Assembly (NCBI GenBank): GCA_900544725.1
Contig: UQWK01000080.1
Coordinates: 1 to 5,576, forward strand
From: an uncultured Collinsella sp.
GTDB lineage: Bacteria > Actinomycetota > Coriobacteriia > Coriobacteriales > Coriobacteriaceae
Direction of reading: 5' to 3'
Length of the DNA stretch: 5,576 nt
Below, one piece after another: positions 1 through 5,527 of this stretch (positions are counted from its first letter, which is position 1; each line of letters starts with the position of its first letter). The notes under the pieces are model-generated. The model searched no databases. It saw only the letters and a program-made list of their open reading frames with translations, and was not told the origin of the DNA. Position numbers and translations under genes: made by a program.

Positions 1-133
1 ACTTTGCGCAGCAACCGGAGTGAAGATGAAAACACCGGGCCGCCGCAGAGCACCCACAGACCGCAGGGACGGGAGCAGCTATACTACTCTCAGTAGTTAA
101 GGGGCGCGGATTCGCCGCGTCACCGCTCTCAGC
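1..133. other. Region upstream of purE, no assignable gene
   Basis: No recognisable gene. Two + strand frames are open from the window edge, stopping at TAG 94-96 and TAA 98-100; the third stops at TGA 21-23. Any of them could be the tail of a gene that begins outside the window, and none resembles a family I know. A short frame at 26-100 has a GGAG at 17-20 and would encode 24 residues; it is treated as a finding, not a gene. Two dyads occur: ACTACT/AGTAGT (83-88 and 92-97, 3-base loop) and CGCGG/CCGCG (105-109 and 115-119, 5-base loop). They could be a small operator and a leader hairpin, but both are short enough to arise by chance. Confidence 0.5.
80..85 (+). promoter_or_regulatory. Possible -10 box of purE
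   Basis: TATACT matches the bacterial -10 consensus TATAAT at five of six positions and lies about 64 bases before the purE start. No good -35 (TTGACA-like) is found 15-19 bases upstream; the best-placed hexamer is CAGACC at 57-62. The ACTACT/AGTAGT dyad (83-97) overlaps its downstream end, so a repressor bound there could block it. The role is inferred from position only. Confidence 0.3.
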
Positions 134-139
134 AGGAGG
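134..139 (+). promoter_or_regulatory. purE ribosome binding site (decides start)
   Basis: A perfect AGGAGG lies 9 bases before ATG 149. The alternative in-frame TTG at 143 would be only 3 bases from this site, too close for initiation, so ATG 149 is the start. Confidence 0.85.
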
Positions 140-148
140 TCTTTGTTT

Positions 149-613
149 ATGGCAGATCAGAAGCCGGTTGTCGGGATCATCATGGGCTCCAAGTCCGATC
201 TGGGCGTTATGGAAGGTTGCACCGCCGAGCTCGAGGCGCTGGGTGTGCCCTACGAGCTCGTGATCGCGAGCGCGCACCGCACGCCGGCGAAGGTCCACGA
301 GTGGGCCTCGACTGCTGCCGACCGCGGCATCAAGGTGATCATTGCCGCCGCTGGCAAGGCTGCTCACCTGGGCGGTGTCGTGGCCGCGTTTACCCCGCTG
401 CCGGTTATCGGCGTGCCCATGAAGACGAGTGACCTGGGCGGCATGGACTCGCTGCTGTCGATGGTGCAGATGCCCTCCGGCGTGCCCGTTGCCTGCGTCG
501 CCATTAACGGTGCCAAGAACGCCGCCATCTATGCCACGCAGATTCTGGGCGCCTGCGACCCCGAGTATCGCAAGGTTATCGAGAAGATGAAGCAGGAGAT
601 GGCTGACGCCTAG
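149..613 (+). CDS. purE: N5-carboxyaminoimidazole ribonucleotide mutase PurE (class I)
   Basis: PurE converts N5-CAIR to CAIR in the cytoplasm, in de novo IMP synthesis. The 154 residues match the short single-domain bacterial form. GSKSD (13-17) is the phosphate-binding turn. SAHRTP (41-46) carries the conserved catalytic histidine H43; arginine after it, not lysine, marks class I (mutase) rather than class II (direct AIR carboxylase). AAHL (71-74), PVIGVP (85-90) and VQMPSGVPV (106-114) are further conserved blocks. K70 stands in the AGxAAHL motif where many homologues have G or M. Class I enzymes need PurK to make N5-CAIR, and no purK is seen here. The gene probably leads a transcription unit with the sortase 35 bases downstream; no terminator separates them. 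The family call is secure; the class call rests on motifs. Confidence 0.96.
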   Translation: MADQKPVVGIIMGSKSDLGVMEGCTAELEALGVPYELVIASAHRTPAKVHEWASTAADRGIKVIIAAAGKAAHLGGVVAAFTPLPVIGVPMKTSDLGGMDSLLSMVQMPSGVPVACVAINGAKNAAIYATQILGACDPEYRKVIEKMKQEMADA

Positions 614-648
614 GCGCCCTGCCGTTTCACCGCAGTATAAGGAGAGCC

Positions 649-1647
649 ATGTCCGACTATCAAGGAAAACGTTTTTCGGCTTCTCAGATTCCCGATCCAT
701 CCAAGTCGGGAGTCGGCCAGGTGCCGCAGCAGGGCCGGACATCCTCTCCTCAGCAGCCGCGTGCACCGCGTCCTGTGACACCGGCGAAGCACTGCCGCCC
801 GGATACACCGGCCGCGTATCGCCCCTCGTCATACAGCACGGCTAAGAAGCCGCCCCGGTCTTCGTCGCACGCCGCGCCGTCGGATTACGCCGAGCCGCCG
901 CGCAAGAAGCGCCGTTCCGTCATCCCCATCCTGCTCATCATCATCGGCATCGGTCTGATTGTTGCCGCTGCTGCCATCTTTATCAATGCGCAGATTGGCT
1001 ACAAGCAGGCAAGCGAGTCGTATCAAAAGATCGAAAAGCAATATGTGAGCGACAAGGACGCCAGCGGCGTTCCGATTATCGACTTTGATGCGCTTGCTCA
1101 GACAAACCCCGAGGTCGTGGGCTGGATTTATGCGCCGGGAACCAATATCAACTACCCCGTGGTGCAGACCAACAACAACTCCAAGTACCTCAATACGCTG
1201 TTCGACGGCACGTCCAATGCGTCCGGTGCCATCTTCTTGGATAGCGATGACACCGCGCCTGGCACGGTGGACCAGCAGACTACGATCTACGGCCATCACA
1301 TGAACGACGGCTCGATGTTCAACGTGATTTCGGACACGACCGATCAGGCGACGTTCGACAGTATTGAGTATGTGTATTACATCACACGCGATACAACGTA
1401 TAAGCTGCGCCCGCTGGCGACCAAGGTCGTTGAGGATACGTATGCCAAGGCGCGTACACCCAACTTTGAGGGCGACGATGGGCTGACGAATTATCTGTCC
1501 GAGATGCTCGACGGTGCCTCTGCCGTGGCGAGCGACGCGAGCGATCGCGCAGCTTCGGCAACCAAGGTCGTAACGCTTGTGACCTGCCGTTCGCTGTCGC
1601 TGAGCAACACGCGCGCCGTCATGGTGCTCACGCCGGTCGAAGAATAA
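649..1647 (+). CDS. Class B sortase, membrane-anchored
   Basis: Cysteine transpeptidase that joins surface proteins with a C-terminal sorting signal to the cell wall or to each other. There are 332 residues. Residues 1-89 are hydrophilic, rich in Pro, Ser, Gln and Arg, and end in KKRR (86-89); 91-113 form one hydrophobic segment. By the positive-inside rule the N-terminus is cytoplasmic and the catalytic domain external. The sortase domain spans about 143-330: IDFDALAQTNPEVVGWI (144-160) and INYPVVQ (167-173) are typical class B blocks. YGHH (214-217) gives catalytic H216, TLVTC (309-313) gives C313, and R322 is the expected arginine. ATG 649 has AAGGAG at 639-644. The long cytoplasmic extension is unusual. 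No LPxTG/NPxTx substrate is encoded nearby, so it may be a housekeeping or pilin-type enzyme acting on distant targets. I am sure of the class, not of the substrate. Confidence 0.93.
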   Translation: MSDYQGKRFSASQIPDPSKSGVGQVPQQGRTSSPQQPRAPRPVTPAKHCRPDTPAAYRPSSYSTAKKPPRSSSHAAPSDYAEPPRKKRRSVIPILLIIIGIGLIVAAAAIFINAQIGYKQASESYQKIEKQYVSDKDASGVPIIDFDALAQTNPEVVGWIYAPGTNINYPVVQTNNNSKYLNTLFDGTSNASGAIFLDSDDTAPGTVDQQTTIYGHHMNDGSMFNVISDTTDQATFDSIEYVYYITRDTTYKLRPLATKVVEDTYAKARTPNFEGDDGLTNYLSEMLDGASAVASDASDRAASATKVVTLVTCRSLSLSNTRAVMVLTPVEE

Positions 1648-1680
1648 AGTAGCTGCTTGAGCAATCAAAAGGGAGAAATA

Positions 1681-2097
1681 ATGCTAGAGAGTGGCAAATC
1701 GATGCCTTCGGTTGATGCTTGGCTGCGCGAGGCCAAGGCCGATGCTTCAGCGTCCGGGTGCGGTATGTATCTGACGCATAACGGCGTGGTGCGCGCGACG
1801 CCTAAGTCCGAGGTGCGCGGGGTCGAGACCGATGGCGTGGCGCCCGGGCGCAAAGTGGGCGGTATGGCGTTTGGCTTCGATGCCGAGAAAGTTCAGTCGG
1901 CCATCGAGGCAACGCGCGCGATGCCGGGTATCGGCTATGTGCGCGTGTGGCTGGCGAGCGGCGAGCTTGCCGTGGGTGACGACATCATGCTCGTGCTTAT
2001 CGGTGGGGACATTCGTCCGCACGTGGTCGATGCGCTGCAGGCGCTTGTCGGTACCATCAAAAATGAATGCGTGAGCGAGGTCGAGCGCGAGGCATAG
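1681..2097 (+). CDS. MoaE-like (molybdopterin synthase large subunit-related) protein
   Basis: 138 residues, soluble, no signal peptide. It resembles the MoaE fold family: GVVR (35-38) corresponds to the GxVR motif near the MoaE N-terminus, VRVWLASGELAVGDDIMLVLIG (87-108) to the 'HRxGxLxxGe' strand pair, and GGDIRPHVVDALQ (108-120) to the SxHRxxAFxA helix. MoaE with MoaD inserts sulfur into precursor Z to form molybdopterin. K127 (TIK, 125-127) aligns with the first catalytic lysine (E. coli K119), but the WKKE/WKRE block with the second (K126) is replaced by CVSEVERE (130-137). Synthase activity is therefore doubtful. No moaD or other cofactor gene is adjacent. ATG 1681 has AAGGGAG (1669-1675) 5 bases upstream; an in-frame TTG at 1657 has no such site. 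It lies 33 bases after the sortase and is probably cotranscribed. The alignment is from memory. Confidence 0.65.
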   Translation: MLESGKSMPSVDAWLREAKADASASGCGMYLTHNGVVRATPKSEVRGVETDGVAPGRKVGGMAFGFDAEKVQSAIEATRAMPGIGYVRVWLASGELAVGDDIMLVLIGGDIRPHVVDALQALVGTIKNECVSEVEREA

Positions 2098-2125
2098 GCT
2101 TCGCGCCGATAGAAGGCTCGTTTAC

Positions 2126-2173
2126 AAAAAATGCCCGCCGGTACGTGTGATACCGGCGGGCATGTTACGTTTT
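2126..2173. terminator. Strong intrinsic terminator between convergent genes
   Basis: A perfect 13-bp stem, ATGCCCGCCGGTA (2131-2143) with TACCGGCGGGCAT (2151-2163), encloses a 7-base loop. Read on the - strand the stem is followed by TTTTTTGTAA, an excellent U tract, so it terminates the membrane-protein gene. On the + strand only GTTACGTTTT follows, giving weaker but plausible termination of the purE unit. It is best read as a shared bidirectional terminator. Confidence 0.9.
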
Positions 2174-2187
2174 GGGCGCGCTGGGCG

Positions 2188-3417
2188 CTACACGCGCGTG
2201 GCGTCCTTGGGGCTCATGGTCATGCTCTGAAAGCGGTTTTCCATGTACTCGTTATCGAAGTACTTACCGTAGAACTGCGCGACGGGAATATCCGGCTCCG
2301 TGCCGTTGACGCGCTGGTACCAATAGTCGAGCGACTGCAGCGTCATAACACCGTCGACCAGCATGATGATGGTGAAGATGACGGTTGCCGAGTAGCGGCT
2401 CTTCCACGGAATCATGTTGATGAGCTTAAGCAGCCTTGGCAGCAGCAGCTTGATCCAGATAAGGCCGCCCAGGCCCCACAGGCAGGCAAAGCCCGTGCAG
2501 GTGCGGCCGCCCGTAAGCACGGCGATGGGGTCGGGCATGCCAAAGAGCTTCATGTGCGAGTAGCTCCATGAGACCACGCCGAACGAGGTCTGCATAAACC
2601 AGCCAACGAATACCTCAAAGCTGGCGCCGAGCAGGGCGCTCACCAGGAAAATGATGATGGGGTTCTTTTTATAGAAGCGGTTGAGCACCATGGTCATGAG
2701 CACGGCGCCAAAGCCGTAGATGGGGCTGAAGGGGCCAAACAGCATGCCGGCGCGGTCCTGGTAGACGCCCGGGTCGTCGACCGTCATGTGCCAGATGTCC
2801 TCGGCGATCAGGCCGAGTATGCAGCAGACAAAGAACACCCAGAACAGGTTGAAGTAGTTGAGCTTGATATAGCCCTCGCCGGTTTCGTCGCGACCGAGCA
2901 TGCCCTCGGCTGCGGCGTCGCGGTCGAGCATCTCCTGCAGGCGGCGCTGCAACTCGCGCTCCTGGCGCAGCGTGGGATCGACGGTTGCCGAAAGCGCGAC
3001 GAGGATGACGAGCTGGATGGCGGGACGCAGCAAGAAGGGCCCGATGCCCTGGAGCATCACGTCAACCAAAAGCTCGATGACGGTGAACGCGATGAGGATA
3101 TAGGACAGGCGGGCGGCATTGCGGCGCTGGTTCTTGATGAGGTCCAGGCCAAAGATGATCAAGATGACGGCACTGGCAGCCGAGAGCATGATGCCGGCGA
3201 CAATCAGTCCGATCGCGACCAGCATGTTGTCGCCGAGCTTTTCGGCGGCGTTGCCGTTAACAAGCGAGGTGATGACCTGCCACATAAAGGCGCCGACCGA
3301 CGGGAGCGTACCCGCGCCGGTCAGGATGCACAGGACGGCGTACACCTTAATGATGAGTGGGATCTTCTTGACCTCTGTGGCGCTGGGGACGCTGGGGTCG
3401 AGTTGGTTTTGATCCAT
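2188..3417 (-). CDS. Polytopic membrane protein, putative ABC-transporter type IV family (PF06541)
   Basis: 409 residues of unknown function. The C-terminal half (about 186-360) carries the family hallmarks: FNLFWVFFVCCILGLIAED (189-207), the block DRAGMLFGPFSPIYGFGAVL (221-240) with its GPF.PIYGFG signature, and GASFEVFVGWFMQ (264-276) followed by WSYS (284-287). Hydrophobic segments suggest about four helices in the N-terminal part (near 20-42, 64-92, 103-122, 127-144) and about five in the C-terminal part (187-206, 224-245, 252-275, 306-327, 343-360). A charged, helix-prone linker (148-184, many R, E, Q and D) joins the halves. The family is named as ABC permease, but no ATPase gene is adjacent, so transport is unproven. 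ATG at 3415-3417 is preceded on its strand by AGAAAGG (3424-3430) 6 bases away. It is monocistronic in this window and diverges from purF. Confidence 0.85.
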   Translation of the reverse strand: MDQNQLDPSVPSATEVKKIPLIIKVYAVLCILTGAGTLPSVGAFMWQVITSLVNGNAAEKLGDNMLVAIGLIVAGIMLSAASAVILIIFGLDLIKNQRRNAARLSYILIAFTVIELLVDVMLQGIGPFLLRPAIQLVILVALSATVDPTLRQERELQRRLQEMLDRDAAAEGMLGRDETGEGYIKLNYFNLFWVFFVCCILGLIAEDIWHMTVDDPGVYQDRAGMLFGPFSPIYGFGAVLMTMVLNRFYKKNPIIIFLVSALLGASFEVFVGWFMQTSFGVVSWSYSHMKLFGMPDPIAVLTGGRTCTGFACLWGLGGLIWIKLLLPRLLKLINMIPWKSRYSATVIFTIIMLVDGVMTLQSLDYWYQRVNGTEPDIPVAQFYGKYFDNEYMENRFQSMTMSPKDATRV

Positions 3418-3444
3418 ACCTAGCCTTTCTCGTTTAATTTCAGG

Positions 3445-3472
3445 TTATTAGGATACGCCGCCGACCTGCCAA
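3445..3472 (-). promoter_or_regulatory. Weak candidate promoter for the PF06541 gene
   Basis: On the - strand TTGGCA (at 3467-3472; five of six matches to TTGACA) is followed after 16 bases by TAATAA (at 3445-3450; three of six to TATAAT), 28 bases before the start codon. The -35 lies inside the CCTGCCAAAA element, so the element could affect expression. The -10 is poor; this is a placement guess. Confidence 0.25.
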
Positions 3473-3478
3473 AAGACA

Positions 3479-3508
3479 GGACGAACGTCCCAATTGCAAC
3501 AATGTAAT
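3479..3508. promoter_or_regulatory. Two adjacent dyads, possible operators
   Basis: GGACG-AA-CGTCC (3479-3490) is a perfect 12-base palindrome. Two bases later ATTGCA-ACAA-TGTAAT (3493-3508) is a dyad with five of six matching pairs. Symmetric sites of this size between divergent promoters are typical of dimeric repressor binding, but neither matches an operator consensus I can name. Confidence 0.3.
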
Positions 3509-3664
3509 CTCCAACGGTGGGCGAGAGGTGCCGTGGCGCGGATTGGAACGGAGCCGCCGTCCACGTCGTGCGGCCAAATAAATGTTAGGTCACAAAACGG
3601 ATTATTAGCTCGGTGGGCTTTTAAAAAGCGCTGCTCATGTGCCGTGGGACGCGGCGGGCGTGCG

Positions 3665-3670
3665 TATAAT
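3665..3670 (+). promoter_or_regulatory. purF -10 box
   Basis: A perfect TATAAT lies 42 bases before the purF start in otherwise GC-rich sequence (about 3630-3664 is strongly G+C), which makes it stand out. Transcription would start near 3677, giving a short leader of about 36 bases. The hexamer 17 bases upstream (CCGTGG, 3642-3647) is a poor -35, and the upstream TG is one base out of register for an extended -10, so an activator may be needed. The short leader argues against a purine riboswitch from this promoter. Confidence 0.6.
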
Positions 3671-3712
3671 AAGGCGGGTAACGCCAAAAATACGAGGCTC
3701 TGAGGGGATGCC

Positions 3713-5383
3713 ATGTCTCAAGAAACCATCCGCGCGGCCGAGCGTGCCGCGGGACAGGTGAACACCATGTCGACGTATGATCCGGACTCCGACCAGCTGC
3801 ATGAGGAATGCGGCGTTTTTGGTGTCTGGGCGCCCGATCGCGACGTGGCTCGACTGACGTACTTTGGCCTGCGTGCGCTGCAGCACCGCGGCCAGGAATC
3901 GGCGGGAATCGCTGTAGGTGACGGCGGCACGGTTATGGTTCGCAAGGACCTGGGCCTGCTCGACCGCGTGTTTTCCAATGCCGACTTGTCGACGCTCTCC
4001 GGCCAGCTGGCCGTGGGCCATGTGCGCTACGGCACCGCCGGCGCCAAGAGCTGGGAAGCTTCCCAGCCGCACCTCTCGACCATCAATAGCGTGATCATCG
4101 CGCTCGCGCACAACGGCACCCTCGTCAACACCGACGAGCTGCGCCGCCAGCTGATCGAGCTCGGCGTGCCGTTCCTCTCCAACTCGGATTCCGAGGTTGC
4201 GACCAAGCTCATCGGCTACTTTACCCAGCGTACGGGCCATCTGCGCGAGGGCATTCGCAAGACCATGGAGCTCGTGCGCGGCGGCTACGCCATGACGCTC
4301 ATCAACGAGCAGGCGCTCTACGCCTTCCGTGACCCGCACGGCATTCGCCCGCTCGTGCTGGGCAAGCTCGTGGACGAGGGTCTGGATCAGGCCGATGCCG
4401 CATCCGTTTCGCAACTGCCGTCCCAGGATGACGCCGCCACCGCCGACACGTCCGCTCATGTGGCGCGCGCCGGCGGTTGGGTCGTTGCTTCCGAGACCTG
4501 CGCGCTCGATATCGTGGGTGCCGAGTATGTGCGCGACGTCCGCCCTGGAGAGATCTTGCGCATCAGCGCCGAGGGCCTGGTATCCGAGCAGGGCGTGCCT
4601 GCCGCCGAAGAGCCCGCCAACTGCATCTTTGAACAGGTCTACTTTGCCCGTCCTGATTCCATCATGAACGGCAAGAGCGTCTATGCCTGCCGCTACGACA
4701 TGGGTCGCCAGCTGGCACACGAGGAGCCCGTCGAGGCCGACCTGGTCATCGGCGTGCCCGACTCCGGCCTGCCGCCCGCGGAGGGCTATTCGCACGAGAG
4801 CCGCATTCCCTTTGGCGAGGGCCTCATCAAGAACCGCTACGTGGGCCGCACGTTTATCGAGCCCACGCAGGAGCTGCGCGCCATGGGCGTGCGCATGAAG
4901 CTCAATCCGCTGCGCGACAACATCGAGGGCAAGCGCCTGGTCGTCATCGACGACTCCATCGTCCGCGGCACCACCATGGTGCAGCTCGTCAAGATGCTGC
5001 GCAACGCCGGCGCCAAGGAGATTCACATTCGCATCAACTCGCCCGAGGTCATCTGGCCGTGCTTCTACGGCATCGATACCGATGTGCAGTCGCAGCTCAT
5101 CAGCGCCAACAAGACGGTCGATGAGATTTGCGAGTACATTGGCGCCGATTCGTTGGCCTTCCTTTCGGTCGAGGGCCTGCTGAAGGTCATGCCCAAGGGC
5201 GGCTACTGCGATGCGTGCTTTACCGGGCGCTACCCCGTGGCGATTCCCGAGAGCTTTGGCCGCGACAAGTTTATGGAGGGCTTTAAGCCCCGCAACCTGG
5301 ACAAGCCGCTGCACTTTGATGACGACGCCGTGGTCGAGAAGTATGTCGACCGCAGCTGGGAAGAGGAGCACGGCGAGGCCTAA
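3713..5383 (+). CDS. purF: Amidophosphoribosyltransferase PurF (Fe-S, propeptide type)
   Basis: Cytoplasmic enzyme making 5-phosphoribosylamine from PRPP and glutamine, the first committed purine step. 556 residues. The N-terminal Ntn glutaminase domain begins at C33 in EECGVFG, the nucleophile exposed by propeptide removal; LQHRGQE (56-62), GHVRYGTAG (102-110), AHNGTLVN (132-139) and SNSDSE (156-161) follow. The phosphoribosyltransferase half holds the PRPP motif VVIDDSIVRGTT (410-421) and the NRYVGRTF loop (374-381). C304, C450, C499 and C502 match the four [4Fe-4S] ligands of the Bacillus subtilis enzyme. Residues about 221-253 are an extra low-complexity linker absent from B. subtilis PurF, and about 46 residues follow the last core block. 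ATG 3713 has GAGGGG (3702-3707) 5 bases upstream and implies a 32-residue propeptide; ATG 3767 would imply 14 but has only a weak ACAGG. purM follows after 156 bases. Confidence 0.97.
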   Translation: MSQETIRAAERAAGQVNTMSTYDPDSDQLHEECGVFGVWAPDRDVARLTYFGLRALQHRGQESAGIAVGDGGTVMVRKDLGLLDRVFSNADLSTLSGQLAVGHVRYGTAGAKSWEASQPHLSTINSVIIALAHNGTLVNTDELRRQLIELGVPFLSNSDSEVATKLIGYFTQRTGHLREGIRKTMELVRGGYAMTLINEQALYAFRDPHGIRPLVLGKLVDEGLDQADAASVSQLPSQDDAATADTSAHVARAGGWVVASETCALDIVGAEYVRDVRPGEILRISAEGLVSEQGVPAAEEPANCIFEQVYFARPDSIMNGKSVYACRYDMGRQLAHEEPVEADLVIGVPDSGLPPAEGYSHESRIPFGEGLIKNRYVGRTFIEPTQELRAMGVRMKLNPLRDNIEGKRLVVIDDSIVRGTTMVQLVKMLRNAGAKEIHIRINSPEVIWPCFYGIDTDVQSQLISANKTVDEICEYIGADSLAFLSVEGLLKVMPKGGYCDACFTGRYPVAIPESFGRDKFMEGFKPRNLDKPLHFDDDAVVEKYVDRSWEEEHGEA

Positions 5384-5427
5384 AACCTGCCAAAAAGGGA
5401 CAGGTTTATTTTGGTAGGTTTTACCTG
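5382..5427 (+). repeat. A/T-rich stem-loop at the purF stop, with alternative pairings
   Basis: AAAACCTGCCAAAA (5382-5395) pairs with TTTTGGTAGGTTTT (5409-5422) over 14 bp with one G-U pair around a 13-base loop. The left arm starts inside the TAA stop codon. A competing stem AAACCTG (5383-5389) with CAGGTTT (5401-5407), followed by ATTTT, resembles a weak terminator; CAGGT (5401-5405) can also pair with ACCTG (5423-5427). A shortened relative, ACCTGCCAAAA plus GACAGG, occurs at 3464-3480. This could be a leaky terminator after purF or a member of a dispersed intergenic repeat family. Confidence 0.6.
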
Positions 5428-5432
5428 CTGTT

Positions 5433-5460
5433 TTGTTGATTGAGTGGTGTGTGTTGTTAT
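5433..5460 (+). promoter_or_regulatory. Candidate promoter upstream of purM
   Basis: TTGTTG (5433-5438), 16 bases, then TGTTAT (5455-5460) preceded by TGT (5452-5454), which fits the extended -10 pattern TGn. The stretch 5405-5460 is T/G-rich and stands out from the coding background. Transcription would start near 5467, producing a leader that contains the short frame and hairpin ahead of purM. The hexamers are only moderate matches. Confidence 0.35.
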
Positions 5461-5485
5461 GGCACGCACCGAATCGAGGGCAACT

Positions 5486-5521
5486 ATGAGCACCGTTTGC
5501 CGCCCGCGCGGCAAACGGTAA
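5486..5521 (+). CDS. Possible 11-codon leader peptide upstream of purM
   Basis: ATG 5486 is preceded by GAGGG (5476-5480) at 5 bases, as good a ribosome binding site as those of the real genes here. The frame reads MSTVCRPRGKR and stops at TAA 5519-5521, 18 bases before the purM start. Codons 3-11 lie entirely within the hairpin at 5492-5519, so a translating ribosome would open it. Four of the last six residues are Arg or Lys. The layout resembles translational leaders that sense ribosome progress, but a frame this short with a ribosome binding site can occur by chance, and no known purine leader peptide has this sequence to my knowledge. Confidence 0.35.
   Translation: MSTVCRPRGKR
5492..5519 (+). 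promoter_or_regulatory. Perfect 12-bp hairpin in the purM leader
   Basis: ACCGTTTGCCGC (5492-5503) pairs perfectly with GCGGCAAACGGT (5508-5519) around the 4-base loop CCGC. No T run follows (AATGGGAGAGG comes next), so it is not an intrinsic terminator. It ends 8 bases before the purM Shine-Dalgarno and does not cover it. Possible roles are blocking the ribosome or RNase, stabilising the downstream transcript, or coupling to the leader frame. The structure is read directly; the role is inferred. Confidence 0.7.
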
Positions 5522-5527
5522 TGGGAG

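Larger units (their letters stand above)
3418..3712. other. Divergent intergenic region between membrane-protein gene and purF
   Basis: About 295 bases without a convincing gene; open frames here are short and have no family resemblance. Contents, from left: the ribosome binding site of the - strand gene (3424-3430), a CCTGCCAAAAGACAGG element (3465-3480), the palindrome GGACGAACGTCC (3479-3490), the near-dyad ATTGCA-ACAA-TGTAAT (3493-3508), an A/T-richer patch (about 3575-3627) including GCTTTT-A-AAAAGC (3617-3629), and the purF promoter and ribosome binding site (3665-3707). I recognise no riboswitch. The region is long enough for regulated promoters in both directions. Confidence 0.6.

Noticed and set aside
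143..151. TTG 143 as the purE start
   Set aside because: It is only 3 bases from AGGAGG; ATG 149 has proper spacing and fits homologue length.
829..1668. A 279-codon - strand frame opposite the sortase
   Set aside because: The + strand sortase has all catalytic motifs; the antisense product is Arg/His/Val-rich with no family features.
1657..1683. TTG 1657 as the start of the MoaE-like gene
   Set aside because: No ribosome binding site precedes it, and its extra codons would contain the AAGGGAG that serves ATG 1681.
2788..3423. A 211-codon + strand frame (and a smaller one at 2131-2571) opposite the membrane-protein gene
   Set aside because: The - strand protein has clear PF06541 signatures and membrane helices. 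The + strand products are Asp/Glu/Gln/His-rich shadows, and the 2131 frame begins inside the terminator stem.
3607..3622. Small hairpin AGCTC-GGT-GGGCT followed by T's, as an attenuator before purF
   Set aside because: The stem is five pairs including a G-U, the T run is short, and it lies upstream of the TATAAT box, so it would not be in that transcript.
3529..3647. Direct repeat GTGCCGTGG at 3529-3537 and 3639-3647
   Set aside because: Nine bases in GC-rich sequence, with no further similarity around the copies; likely chance.
3494..3703. A 69-codon + strand frame in the intergenic region
   Set aside because: No ribosome binding site or family resemblance, and it runs through the purF promoter.
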